From the NCBI RefSeq assembly GCF_038446665.1, contig NZ_CP151802.1, positions 2,604,001 to 2,668,000 of the forward strand: a stretch of 64,000 nucleotides of DNA, in the 5' to 3' direction. The translations under genes were made by a program, and so were the position numbers. Positions 10,038 to 20,950 of the stretch are shown one piece after another. Every line of letters begins with the position of its first letter. Within the stretch, counting starts at the first letter, position 1. The notes beneath the pieces were generated by a model. It was not told where the DNA came from. It did no database searches and saw nothing but the letters and a program-made list of their open reading frames with translations. This stretch comes from Lysobacter sp. FW306-1B-D06B. Lineage in GTDB: Bacteria; Pseudomonadota; Gammaproteobacteria; Xanthomonadales; Xanthomonadaceae.

Positions 10038-11296
10038 TCTTCTTCGTCCGGCAGCACCAGGCTGTAGTGGCCGGCCTGGAGCAGGTTCTGGACCAGGTCG
10101 CGCCCTTCTTCGGACAGGGCGCCATACGCCTCGCCATCCAGCTGCGCCGCATCGGCGATGCGGGCGGCGTCCTCGGGCGGCAGCGGATGGTCCTGCCCGC
10201 TGACGAACAGCCGCGCCGGCTCGCCCTTGCGGTGCGCGCGCCGCCACGCCATGCGCGACCACGGATGGCGATGCAGCACGGCGCCGTGGTCCAGGTCCCA
10301 TTCGATCTCGATGCGCGAACGCGCCTCGCCACCGCCGTGCACTTCGCCGGCCGCGCGATACACGGTGATGAAGCGACCGAACCAGTCGCCCAGTCGATCC
10401 GGATCGTTCATGCGCAGCAGGTTCAAGGCCTCGACCGCGCGGTTCATCGCCTCGACGTCGATCTCGTTGGGATCCGACGGCGGCGTCAGGTCCGGGTCGT
10501 GGTAGCGCAGCGCCTCGTCCGCGTCCGCAGCCAGTGTGTCGACGAAATCCCCCAGCAGTTCCGCCGCCGACGGCGCGCGCATGCCCACCGAGAAGGTGAG
10601 GCACGCGTCTTCGGCCACGCCGTTATGCGGCACGCCGGGCGGCAGGTAGAGCATGTCGCCGGGGCCGAGCACCCAGTCGTGCGTGGGCGTGAACTCGCGC
10701 AGCAGCTTGAGCTCGACGTCGGGACGGAACTCCAGCGGCGGATTCGGACGCGTGTCGATCTGCCAGCGACGGTGGCCGTACGCCTGCAGCAGGAACACGT
10801 CGTACTGGTCGATGTGCGCACCGACCGAACCGCCCGGCGCGGCGAAGGAAATCATCACATCGTCGATGCGCCAGCGCGGCAGGAAGCGGAAGTGCTGCAG
10901 CAGCGCGGCGATGTCGGCGTCCCACTTGTCCACGTCCTGGACCAGCAGCGTCCAGTCCTGGTGCGGCATGCCGGGGAACTCGTCCTCTTCGAACGGCCCG
11001 TGTCGCAGCGTCCAGCGGTCGTTGGCGCGATCGTGCATGACGATGCGCGACAGCGCGGCCTCCTCGCAGGCCAGGCCGGCGAGGTCTTCGGGCTGCACGG
11101 GCGTCTGGAAGTCGGGGAAGGCGTTGCGGATCAGCAGCGGCTTCTTCTGCCAGTAATCGCGCAGGAACACCTCCGGCGGCATGCCCAGCGGCGGCAGGCG
11201 GCGCGCGTCGATTTCGATCGGCAGCGTCGCGTTGCGCGCGGGCACCTTTTGGGAGGCGGTGGTCTTCTTCGTCGGGGTGGGGGTTTTCCGGGTCAT
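10034..11296 (-). CDS. roxA: JmjC-type cupin, RoxA/YcfD-like ribosomal oxygenase
   Basis: A 420-residue 2-oxoglutarate/Fe(II)-dependent oxygenase of the ROX family. The iron triad is visible: H161 and D163 in GAHIDQYDVFLLQAYGHRRW, and H224 in LPPGVPHNGVAED. E. coli YcfD/RoxA hydroxylates an arginine of ribosomal protein L16 (uL16) and is about 373 residues; this one has a Thr/Lys-rich N-terminal extension of some 25 residues. The start at 11296 overlaps the stop of the upstream VOC gene by four bases, and its own stop overlaps the GNAT start in the same way. Confidence 0.85.
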   Translation of the reverse strand: MTRKTPTPTKKTTASQKVPARNATLPIEIDARRLPPLGMPPEVFLRDYWQKKPLLIRNAFPDFQTPVQPEDLAGLACEEAALSRIVMHDRANDRWTLRHGPFEEDEFPGMPHQDWTLLVQDVDKWDADIAALLQHFRFLPRWRIDDVMISFAAPGGSVGAHIDQYDVFLLQAYGHRRWQIDTRPNPPLEFRPDVELKLLREFTPTHDWVLGPGDMLYLPPGVPHNGVAEDACLTFSVGMRAPSAAELLGDFVDTLAADADEALRYHDPDLTPPSDPNEIDVEAMNRAVEALNLLRMNDPDRLGDWFGRFITVYRAAGEVHGGGEARSRIEIEWDLDHGAVLHRHPWSRMAWRRAHRKGEPARLFVSGQDHPLPPEDAARIADAAQLDGEAYGALSEEGRDLVQNLLQAGHYSLVLPDEEE

Positions 11297-11700
11297 GTGC
11301 CTGCAATCTCGTCGTAACCGCGGCCGAGGAACTGCACCAGGCACCAGCCGTGCCCGAACGGGTCGGCGACGGCGACGATGCGGCCCCATCGGCCTTCGCG
11401 AATCTCGCCCTCCTGGCGGGCGCCGGCGGCCAGGACGCGCGCCAGTGCGGCGTCCAGGTCGTCGACCACCACGTCGCAGTGCACGGGCGTCCAATGGCGG
11501 GAATAGTCGCGCCTGGAATCGCCGGCGCCCACGCTGCCGGCCTCCTTGCGCAACAGGTAGATCGGCGCCTGCGCGCCGAGCATTTCGAGCACGTCCGGCC
11601 CGAGCCGGCGCGCCGCTGTCAGTCCGAAGGCGGCGATGTAGAAGGCCTGCGCGCGGGCGAGGTCGTCGACATCGAGGTTGACCATGAGGTTCATGGGCAT
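11293..11700 (-). CDS. VOC (glyoxalase/bleomycin resistance) family protein
   Basis: A 135-residue single VOC domain with two beta-alpha-beta-beta-beta halves: MVNLDVDDLARAQAFYIAAF at the start, and HCDVVVDDLDAALARVLAAG then GRIVAVADPFGHGWCLVQF in the second. Family members include glyoxalases, dioxygenases and antibiotic-binding proteins; the substrate is not predictable. It is the first gene of a three-gene unit (VOC, cupin, GNAT) joined by ATGA overlaps. A GGAG precedes the ATG at 11700; ATG 11694 is an alternative start. Confidence 0.8.
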   Translation of the reverse strand: MPMNLMVNLDVDDLARAQAFYIAAFGLTAARRLGPDVLEMLGAQAPIYLLRKEAGSVGAGDSRRDYSRHWTPVHCDVVVDDLDAALARVLAAGARQEGEIREGRWGRIVAVADPFGHGWCLVQFLGRGYDEIAGT

Positions 11701-11794
11701 CGTCTCCAGGCCAGCGCACCACGCACCGGGCGCTCATCCTCACACTCCGCCGCGGCTCGTGGCCTGAGCGTGATCAAGCCGTGACCGGTTTCGG

Positions 11795-14740
<2,946 letters not shown>

Positions 14741-14743
<3 letters not shown>

Positions 14744-14848
14744 GGCAGGCCGCCTACGCGGCACTGCCGCGTGGCCTGCCGAACGCCCGGCCATGGATGG
14801 CCGGGCCGGGCGATCCGGGGCCCATCCAGGCCCGCCATGGACGGCAGC
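14741..14848 (+). repeat. Stop-codon-nested double-hairpin element, copy A
   Basis: The element opens with TGAGGCAGGCCGC, whose TGA is the fumC stop. A first stem pairs GCAGGCC with GGCCTGC. A second is the perfect 9-base arm pair CCCGGCCAT/ATGGCCGGG. The element ends near GCCATGGACGG. Copies at 16590-16696 (minus) and 40809-40913 are about 85-90 percent identical over the first 75 bases. Confidence 0.85.
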
Positions 14849-14881
14849 GATGTGTTCGAATGCCGTGGCCGCTTTGCCGAC

Positions 14882-15556
14882 CTACTGCTTCGACGGCGCC
14901 TCGGACGCCTTCGCCGCTTCGGCCGCGGCATCCGCCGTCAACTTGTGGCTCTTCTCCTTCGCCTCGTCGACGCATTCGTCGATGTCCGACTGCGTCAGGT
15001 TCGCGTAGGGCTTGAACTCCGGCAGCGCGGCCGCGAGGCGGTCCTGCGAAGTCATCATTCCCGGCAGCGCGTTGCACAACTGCAGCGCCGCCGCTTCCAC
15101 CTTCGACGCCTGCGCCTTCACCTTCTCGTCGATGTCGTCCGAGCCGCCGGTGAAGACGCTCTTGATCGATTCGGTCACCGCGTGCGTGGCGAGGTCGGCA
15201 CTGTGCATGCCGATGTTCATGCCGGCCGTGGCGACCGCGACCACGTGGCTGCGGTACTCCAGCAGCAGCGCGCGCTGCTCGGGCGTCACCGGCACCGGCT
15301 TGCCGTCGACGATGAAATCGCCCTTGGGCGACAGTTCGACGCGCTTGCCGGTCTTGCCGTTGTCGATGTTGATGTTGCCTTCGGCGATTTCCTTCTTCGC
15401 TTCGGTCAAGGCCTTCTGCACCGCGCCGGAGATCACTCCGCCGGTCTGTTCGGCCTTCTGCTGCGCCTGCTGCTGGCCGGAGGGATTCGCCCCGCAGGCC
15501 GCGAGCAGGCAAAAGCTGGAAAGCACCGCGGAGAGGGCGAGGGGACGCAGGTTCAT
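14882..15556 (-). CDS. DUF2884/YggN-family lipoprotein
   Basis: A 224-residue exported protein. Residues 1-20 are a lipoprotein signal with LLAAC (lipidated C21). A Gln-rich linker follows, then a domain with VISGAVQKALTEAKKEIAEGNI and YRSHVVAVATAGMNIGMHSADL, resembling the DUF2884 (YggN) family of unknown function. The C-terminus is Ala/Glu/Lys-rich. It lies 37 bases downstream of the GSGD-repeat protein on the same strand, so the two are probably co-transcribed and both act outside the inner membrane. Confidence 0.75.
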   Translation of the reverse strand: MNLRPLALSAVLSSFCLLAACGANPSGQQQAQQKAEQTGGVISGAVQKALTEAKKEIAEGNINIDNGKTGKRVELSPKGDFIVDGKPVPVTPEQRALLLEYRSHVVAVATAGMNIGMHSADLATHAVTESIKSVFTGGSDDIDEKVKAQASKVEAAALQLCNALPGMMTSQDRLAAALPEFKPYANLTQSDIDECVDEAKEKSHKLTADAAAEAAKASEAPSKQ

Positions 15557-15593
15557 GGCGCGGATTCCTTGGAAGGGAAGTAAAGGCGGTCGG

Positions 15594-16364
15594 TCAGCCG
15601 TCGACGGGCACGTCGACGCGGCCGGACACGCCGCTGTGATCGACCGAGCCGCTGCCGACGCGGCGCACGGTCAGGTTGCCGGTGACGGCATGCGCATCGA
15701 GGTCGCCGGAGCCGATCTTGTCGGCCGTGACGCTGCCGCTGACATCACGCACTTCCACGTCGCCCGAACCGATGCTGCCGATGACGACGTCGCCCTTGAC
15801 GCGACGCGCCTTCAGGTCGCCGGAACCGACGGACAGGATGTGCAGGGAGCCAATCGTGTCCAGTTCGATGTCGCCGGAGTTGACGTCGGCGGTGACCTGG
15901 CCGCGGATGTCGCGCGCTTCGACATCACCGGAGCCGACGTCGGCGCTCAGCGCCGAGGCGCCGACGACGCGTGCGTCGCCCGAGCCGACCTTCAGCTGCA
16001 CCAGCACGTTGTCCGGCACGGTCGCGTTGAGGGAGAGGTACGCGTAGTTCGCGCTGCCGAAGCTGATGCTGATGGTGTCGGCGCGCTCGGCCTTGACGAT
16101 GATCTTGTCGCCGACGCGCTGTTGGGTGAGCGAAAGCTCCTTCAGGCGGTCGGGATTGGACGCGCAGGCCTTGCCCTGCACGCCGCCCTTGGCGCCGCGC
16201 TGGGCGTTGACGACGAGGTCGTGCGGGCCGATGTCGAACATGATGGTCTTCACGCCGTTGAAATCGAGCTGCAGGTTGTGCGGCTGCGAATGCTTGCATT
16301 CGTCGGCGAAGGCCTGGCCGGCGAACAGGGCGAGGGGCAGGGCGAACAGGGACAGGGTGCGCAT
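15594..16364 (-). CDS. Exported GSGD-repeat (DUF4097/GIN-like) protein
   Basis: A 256-residue protein with an N-terminal signal peptide (MRTLSLFALPLALFAGQAFA, cleavage before DECKHS). From about residue 125 to the end it is built of seven repeats of 17-19 residues, each opening VGSGD, VNSGD or IGSGD. This is the pattern of right-handed beta-helix putative adhesins (DUF4097/DUF2807 group). It is likely periplasmic or outer-surface. The start at 16364 was chosen because it begins the signal peptide. The DUF2884 lipoprotein follows on the same strand. Confidence 0.75.
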   Translation of the reverse strand: MRTLSLFALPLALFAGQAFADECKHSQPHNLQLDFNGVKTIMFDIGPHDLVVNAQRGAKGGVQGKACASNPDRLKELSLTQQRVGDKIIVKAERADTISISFGSANYAYLSLNATVPDNVLVQLKVGSGDARVVGASALSADVGSGDVEARDIRGQVTADVNSGDIELDTIGSLHILSVGSGDLKARRVKGDVVIGSIGSGDVEVRDVSGSVTADKIGSGDLDAHAVTGNLTVRRVGSGSVDHSGVSGRVDVPVDG

Positions 16365-16589
16365 TGCGATGGTCTCTCCGTGAAAGGCCCTACTTGGATG
16401 CAAGCGCGGTGGCGTTGGTTGCGTCGGCCGTGGCGTCGAGCGGAAGCGGGCTCAGTTCTGCGACTTCAAGGCGTTGCTTGGGTGAAGACGGATGCGGCTT
16501 GTGGTGCTTGGTGGAGGCTCGGGTGGCCTGCCATCTGGGGGCTTGCGGTCGCTTTCATCTTCAAAAGCGCCGCTTCGGAAAAACTGTGG

Positions 16590-16696
16590 CTGCCGTCCGT
16601 GGCGTCAGGTTGTGGGCTTCGGATCGCCCGGCCCGGCCATCCGTGGCCGGGCGTTCGGCACGCCGCGCGGCAGTGCCGCGCAAGCGGCGTGCCTCA
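16590..16696 (-). repeat. Stop-codon-nested double-hairpin element, copy B
   Basis: Read on the minus strand it opens TGAGGCACGCCGC, and the TGA (16694-16696) is the stop of the ABC permease. Compensating changes keep the first stem (GGCACGCC with GGCGTGCC, where copies A and C have G for C and C for G). The second hairpin has one mismatch (CCCGGCCACGGATGGCCGGG). The rest of the gap up to the GSGD-repeat gene at 16364 shows nothing I recognise. Confidence 0.85.
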
Positions 16697-17752
16697 TCCC
16701 TCATCCCGCCAGCGACGCAGACGGATCGCGCCGAAGATCATCGCCGCGCCAGCCAGTGCACCGACCCACAGCTGCGGCGTCGCCAGCACCGAGTACATCG
16801 TGCGCAGGCTCAGGACCGAGTGGATGGCCTGCGGGCCGTCGACGTCGATGTCGCCGATCTGCGCCGCATCGAACCACGAACCCGGGGCCGCACTGAGCAG
16901 GCTGCGGGCGACGACGTTCTTCCAGAACCAGCCGGTTTCCAGGTCGAACAGGTGCATCAGATCGAACCAGCTGACGAAGATGCCGGCGAAGACCGGGATC
17001 ATGATCGCCCACAGGAACGGCTTGCTCTTCGCCCACGACGAACACAGCATCAGCCAGCCCACGGTCGGCAGCGCCCACAGTGCGTAAACCGGAATCGAGG
17101 CGATCAGGTGCAGGCTGACCTTCAGCGGGCTCGCCGGGCCCCACAGCATCGTGTACGGGTTGCCGCCGTGCAGCAGCACGACCAGGCTGTAGACCACCAT
17201 CGATCCGAAGACCACCGCGATTGCGGCGAGGGCGGCGATGACCGGTGCCATCAGCGTCGCGCTGGCGACCTTGGACAGCACGGTGTCGCGGTCGGAGATC
17301 GGCAGCGACTTCCAGAACAGCACACTGCGGTCGCGGCGGTCGTCGTACAGGCTGCCCAGGCAGTAGAAGAACACCACGAAGGCCAGCACGATGAAGGGCC
17401 AGCTGGCGGCCATGTAGAGGCTGGCGTCGATCACGCCGCCGAACTCGCGCAGCTCGCTCGGGCTCATGTTGGCGGTGAGCTGCGACAGGTTCAGGCCGTT
17501 GACCTGGAAGCTGCCGCCTTCGACGTTGATCGTCGCCTTGTCCGGCACCTTGCGCAGCAGCACTTCGCCCGCACCGATGCCCATCAGCGTCAGCAGTAGC
17601 AGGATGCCGCCGGCCACCAGCGGTGCCCACAGGAAGCCGCCCTTGTGCTCCCAGAACTCGCGCTTCATCAGCATCTTGAAGGTATGCGTCCGATGCGGCG
17701 CGGCCACGGCGGTGGAGCGGGGGAGCTCGTGGGATTCGTTGATCGCATTCAT
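16694..17752 (-). CDS. ABC transporter permease
   Basis: A 352-residue integral membrane protein with about six hydrophobic segments: after the cytoplasmic start MLMKREFWEHKGGFLWAP come a first helix, a periplasmic loop of about 75 residues, then paired helices to the C-terminal RRWRDEG. It is of the ABC-2 kind that pairs with a separate ATPase. The ATG at 17752 overlaps the ATPase stop by four bases. The GntR-regulated context resembles YtrA-type operons that respond to cell-wall stress or antibiotics; the substrate is unknown. Confidence 0.8.
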   Translation of the reverse strand: MNAINESHELPRSTAVAAPHRTHTFKMLMKREFWEHKGGFLWAPLVAGGILLLLTLMGIGAGEVLLRKVPDKATINVEGGSFQVNGLNLSQLTANMSPSELREFGGVIDASLYMAASWPFIVLAFVVFFYCLGSLYDDRRDRSVLFWKSLPISDRDTVLSKVASATLMAPVIAALAAIAVVFGSMVVYSLVVLLHGGNPYTMLWGPASPLKVSLHLIASIPVYALWALPTVGWLMLCSSWAKSKPFLWAIMIPVFAGIFVSWFDLMHLFDLETGWFWKNVVARSLLSAAPGSWFDAAQIGDIDVDGPQAIHSVLSLRTMYSVLATPQLWVGALAGAAMIFGAIRLRRWRDEG

Positions 17753-18639
17753 GCGTAGGTCCCCTTCATGGTGGCGACGAACAGGTCGGCCAGGCCCGGC
17801 GTGCGGGTCTCGCCCAGTCCGGCCAGTTGTTCGCGCGGAATGCCGTCGAACAGCATCACCGTCTTGCCGAAGGGCAGGGCGCGCTCGTCGATCGGCTTGA
17901 GCGCGCGCGCTTCGCCGGACTTCTCGCCGTTGACCAGCACTTCGGTGAAGCGCTCGCCGAGCGTCTCCATGTCGTTGTCCAGCACGACCTTTCCGTCGCG
18001 GATGAACATGACGTCGGTGAGGATGTGCTCGATCTCCTCGACCTGGTGCGTGGTGACCAGGATGGTCTTCTCCTCGTCGAAGTAGTCTTCCAGCAGGCGC
18101 TGGTAGAACTGCTTTCGGTAGAGGATGTCCAGGCCCAGCGTGGGTTCGTCGAGCACCAGCAGCTTGGCGTCGATGGCCATCACCAGCGCCAGGTGCAGCT
18201 GCACGATCATCCCCTTGGACAGTTCGCGCACGCGCATCTGCGGCTTGAGCTGCGTGTGGGCGAGGAAGCGTTCGCACTTGGCACGGTCGAAGCGCGGGTG
18301 CACGCCGGCGACGAACTCGATGGCTTCCTTCACCCGGATCCAGCGCGGCAGCACGGCCACGTCGGCGATGAAGCAGACATCGCGCATCAGTTCATCGCGC
18401 TCGGTGCGGGGATCGCGACCGAGCACGCGCAGCTCGCCCTCGAACGGAATCAGGCCGAGGATGGCCTTGAGCGCGGTCGTCTTGCCCGCGCCGTTGGGGC
18501 CGATCAGGCCGACGATGCGGCCGGCCGGGATCTGGAACGCGGCGTCGTCCAGGGCAAGCTTGTTCTTGTAGGCCTTGCGAAGCCCACGAGCGTTGACGAC
18601 CGGCGCGGCGGTGGAGATGTTTTCGGCGAGTGCGTTCAT
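17749..18639 (-). CDS. ABC transporter ATP-binding protein
   Basis: A 296-residue ATPase with Walker A GPNGAGKTT, a signature that reads LSKGM instead of LSGGQ, Walker B LLVLDEPTLGLD and the switch histidine in TTHQVEE. The signature variant is seen in the YtrB/BcrA-like branch. A C-terminal part of about 70 residues follows the core. It overlaps the GntR gene stop and the permease start by four bases each, so the three are translationally coupled. I chose the ATG at 18639. Confidence 0.88.
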   Translation of the reverse strand: MNALAENISTAAPVVNARGLRKAYKNKLALDDAAFQIPAGRIVGLIGPNGAGKTTALKAILGLIPFEGELRVLGRDPRTERDELMRDVCFIADVAVLPRWIRVKEAIEFVAGVHPRFDRAKCERFLAHTQLKPQMRVRELSKGMIVQLHLALVMAIDAKLLVLDEPTLGLDILYRKQFYQRLLEDYFDEEKTILVTTHQVEEIEHILTDVMFIRDGKVVLDNDMETLGERFTEVLVNGEKSGEARALKPIDERALPFGKTVMLFDGIPREQLAGLGETRTPGLADLFVATMKGTYA

Positions 18640-19004
18640 TGCGTACCTGCCTGGGCCGGGGTCAGCAGCTCTTCTGCCGTGAGGCCCAGTCGCATGATGC
18701 GTTCCAGCACCAGCGGCCATTCCTCGCGCAGGAAGCGTTCGCGTTCATTGAACAGCAGTTTCTTTGCCGCCTCTTCGGTCACGTACATGCCAAGACCCCT
18801 GCGTTTCTCGACGAGAGCCTCGTCCGCCAATTCCTGATAGGCGCGCGAGACGGTGATGGGATTGAGCTGGTATTCGGCGGCAACCTGTCGCACGGAGGGA
18901 AGTGCGTCGCCCGGCTTCAGGACCCCGTCGAGCATCATCGCGATGACGCGCTCCTTGAGCTGGCGGTAGATCGGAGCGCCGTCGCTCCATTGGATTGCGG
19001 TCAT
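18636..19004 (-). CDS. GntR-family regulator, YtrA type
   Basis: A 122-residue regulator with the GntR winged helix (residues 10-75: PIYRQLKERVIAMMLDG, LPSVRQVAAEYQLNPITVSR, VEKRRGLGMYV) and only a short helical tail, as in the YtrA subfamily. Members repress the ABC transporter operon in which they are encoded. It sits between a small exported protein and the ATPase. The near-perfect palindrome over the -10 box at 19446-19469 is the probable operator, implying autoregulation. Confidence 0.88.
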   Translation of the reverse strand: MTAIQWSDGAPIYRQLKERVIAMMLDGVLKPGDALPSVRQVAAEYQLNPITVSRAYQELADEALVEKRRGLGMYVTEEAAKKLLFNERERFLREEWPLVLERIMRLGLTAEELLTPAQAGTQ

Positions 19005-19007
19005 GGT

Positions 19008-19418
19008 TCAGCCCCGCGGTGCGAATGAGAAATAAGGCATGACTAGGGTTTGCCGGCGATGCCGGGCGGCAGTCCTTGCCTTGTGTTCGGGTTCGATATC
19101 AGCGGTTTCACGGGCTTCCTTCACCGCCTGGGCCAAGGCCGCGGCGGTGGCGATCTCCGCCGCCAGGGTGGCGGCGTCGGAAAGGGTGTCGATCTGGTCG
19201 GCGCGGTGCTCGATGCTGCGGGCCAGCGCGTCGATGTTCTGCTGCTGGCTGAGCGAGGCGTCGGTCGGGGTGAAGGTGGCGTCGATCGGGCCGAACTGCA
19301 GCGCGACCGGGTTGGCCTGCGCCTTGTGCGGGGCCGGCATCGCCAGCGCCAGGCAAAGCGCGAGGGCCGAGCCGGAAGCCAGCAGGGCGGTGAGCGAGTT
19401 CTGGAACCTGCGGTTCAT
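19008..19418 (-). CDS. Small exported protein, first gene of GntR-ABC operon
   Basis: A 136-residue protein with a signal sequence (residues 1-35; cleavage likely after AQA in PAPHKAQANP). A mature part follows, with QQQNIDALARSIEHRADQID and an Ala-rich helical stretch, and then a basic tail. I do not recognise the family. It starts the operon with an AGGA ribosome site and is followed three bases later by the GntR gene. A periplasmic partner of the ABC transporter is one guess. Confidence 0.65.
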   Translation of the reverse strand: MNRRFQNSLTALLASGSALALCLALAMPAPHKAQANPVALQFGPIDATFTPTDASLSQQQNIDALARSIEHRADQIDTLSDAATLAAEIATAAALAQAVKEARETADIEPEHKARTAARHRRQTLVMPYFSFAPRG

Positions 19419-19445
19419 GGTGAACGTCCTGCTCGTTAGTAGACC

Positions 19446-19469
19446 GGTGTTGTAGGCAACTATAACACC
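19446..19469. promoter_or_regulatory. Probable GntR operator over the -10 box
   Basis: GGTGTTGTAG, four bases, CTATAACACC: a palindrome with 9 of 10 paired positions. It covers the -10 hexamer of the operon promoter and lies about 28 bases before the first start codon. The GntR product of the same operon is the obvious candidate to bind it. Confidence 0.65.
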
Positions 19470-19486
19470 AAAATACGACCGGTCAA
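19459..19486 (-). promoter_or_regulatory. Promoter of the GntR-ABC operon
   Basis: On the minus strand TTGACC (19481-19486), a 16-base spacer and TATAGT (19459-19464) form a good sigma70 promoter in locally AT-rich DNA. GACCGGT occurs twice, 35 bases apart (19442-19448 and 19477-19483), on either side of the core promoter. Confidence 0.65.
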
Positions 19487-19875
19487 CTGGCTTCTACCCA
19501 ACTGATGGCATAGGCCGACCAACGGTCTCGGGAGAGGGGTGTCCCTGTTCAGCCTGGAGGTAGACGCGGGACTTCCCAGCATCCCGCCGCACGATCGGCT
19601 TGTCTTTGCCCGGGGTGTCTATTGCAGGCGTGGCGACGGACGGCAGCGCCCCGCGATGCGTGCAGGTGCATCGTCGCGCTGACCTGCGTCGCGCCCAGGC
19701 GCAGCGTTCACGGCTTTGTGCCGACGTCGCGGGTAGACACGCAGACGATTGCCGCCACGCGTTCATGCCGCGACAATGCACGGCTTGTGTCGCGCGCCGC
19801 GCCTATCGTCGGTGCCGTGCATCGCAAGCTGCCGGCAGAACGCCGGCCGACAAACCCATACGGAGTAGGTTCCCG
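19487..19875. other. Intergenic region before first FKBP gene
   Basis: Open frames exist on both strands, but none has a convincing start, codon pattern or recognisable family. The minus-strand frame 19494-19781 is Arg/Ser-rich at its start. The promoter of the downstream FKBP gene presumably lies here; I cannot point to it. Confidence 0.4.
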
Positions 19876-20811
19876 ATGAAGGCATTTCTGCGCGGCACCG
19901 CCGTGTTGCTCACCACTGCGGCCACGCTGATCGGCGCGGCGGCCTCTGCCCAGGACAAGACCGTGCTGACGACCGAACGTGAAAAGACCAGCTACATGGT
20001 GGGCACCGACATCGCCCAGTCGCTCACGCCGCTGGCGCCCGACATCGACCTGGCCGCATTCCAGCGCGCCATTCAGAACGCCTTCGACGGCGGCAAGCCG
20101 CTGATCACCGAGACCGAAGCGCAGACCGTCGGCCCCGCGCTGATGCAGCGCATCGCCGCGCGCACCGGCCAGGCGCCGGCCGGCACCAAGGCGCCGGACG
20201 TGCCGAAGGACAAGGTCGCTTACCTGGTCGGCGCCGACGTCGGTCGTTCGCTCGCGCCGATCAAGGACGAGGTTGAACTGCCGGTGGTTATCCAGGCGAT
20301 CCGCACCTCGTTCGACAAGGGCCAGCCGCTGTTGAGCGAGGCCGAGCTGGGCGCCGTGCGCCAGTCCTTCCAGCAGAAGGTGCAGGCGAAGATGCAGGCG
20401 CAGGCGGCCGAGCTGGGCGGCAAGAACAAGGCCGAAGGCGAGAAGCTCCTCGCCCAGAACAAGACGCAGAAGGGCGTGATCACCACCGGTTCCGGCCTGC
20501 AGTACATGGTGCTGCGCCAGGGCTCGGGCCCGCGTCCGAAGGCCACCGACCGCGTGCGCGTCAATTACGAAGGCAAGCTGCTGGATGGCACCGTGTTCGA
20601 CAGCTCCTACGCGCGCAACCAGCCGGCCGAATTCGCGCTCAACCAGGTCATCGCGGGTTGGACCGAAGGCGTCGGCATGATGCCGGTGGGCAGCAAGTTC
20701 CGCTTCTGGATCCCGGGCGATCTCGCCTACGGTGCCAACGGCACGCCGGGTGGCCCGATCGGTCCGAACGCCACGCTGGTGTTCGATGTCGAACTGATGG
20801 CGATCCTGTAA
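19876..20811 (+). CDS. Exported FKBP peptidyl-prolyl isomerase, doubled N-domain
   Basis: A 311-residue periplasmic FKBP/Mip/FkpA-type isomerase. A signal peptide (residues 1-25, ending AAASAQ) is followed by two copies of the FKBP N-terminal dimerisation module (TSYMVGTDIAQSL at about 36 and VAYLVGADVGRSL at about 115), a long helix, and the C-terminal FKBP domain (VRVNYEGKLLDGTVFDSSY, WIPGDLAYGANG, ATLVFDVEL). A usual Mip protein has one N-module and about 230-260 residues. It probably chaperones outer-membrane or secreted proteins. Confidence 0.88.
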   Translation: MKAFLRGTAVLLTTAATLIGAAASAQDKTVLTTEREKTSYMVGTDIAQSLTPLAPDIDLAAFQRAIQNAFDGGKPLITETEAQTVGPALMQRIAARTGQAPAGTKAPDVPKDKVAYLVGADVGRSLAPIKDEVELPVVIQAIRTSFDKGQPLLSEAELGAVRQSFQQKVQAKMQAQAAELGGKNKAEGEKLLAQNKTQKGVITTGSGLQYMVLRQGSGPRPKATDRVRVNYEGKLLDGTVFDSSYARNQPAEFALNQVIAGWTEGVGMMPVGSKFRFWIPGDLAYGANGTPGGPIGPNATLVFDVELMAIL

Positions 20812-20950
20812 TTCGGCACTGCGTCGCGGTATGCCGCGCGGCGTTCGCGCGGTAGGCCTTTGGTTCAGTTCGGCGCTGGCAGTTTGTCAGGCCGCAACGC
20901 CGGGACGGGCATTCCTCCCGGCGATCCTTCCTCACTGGAGCTTTAGCCCG

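Noticed and set aside
19494..19781. 95-codon minus-strand frame before the FKBP gene
   Set aside because: No ribosome site or family pattern; the Arg-rich start looks like noise. The tail (GKSRVYLQAEQGHPSPETVG) looks slightly protein-like, but I could not place it.
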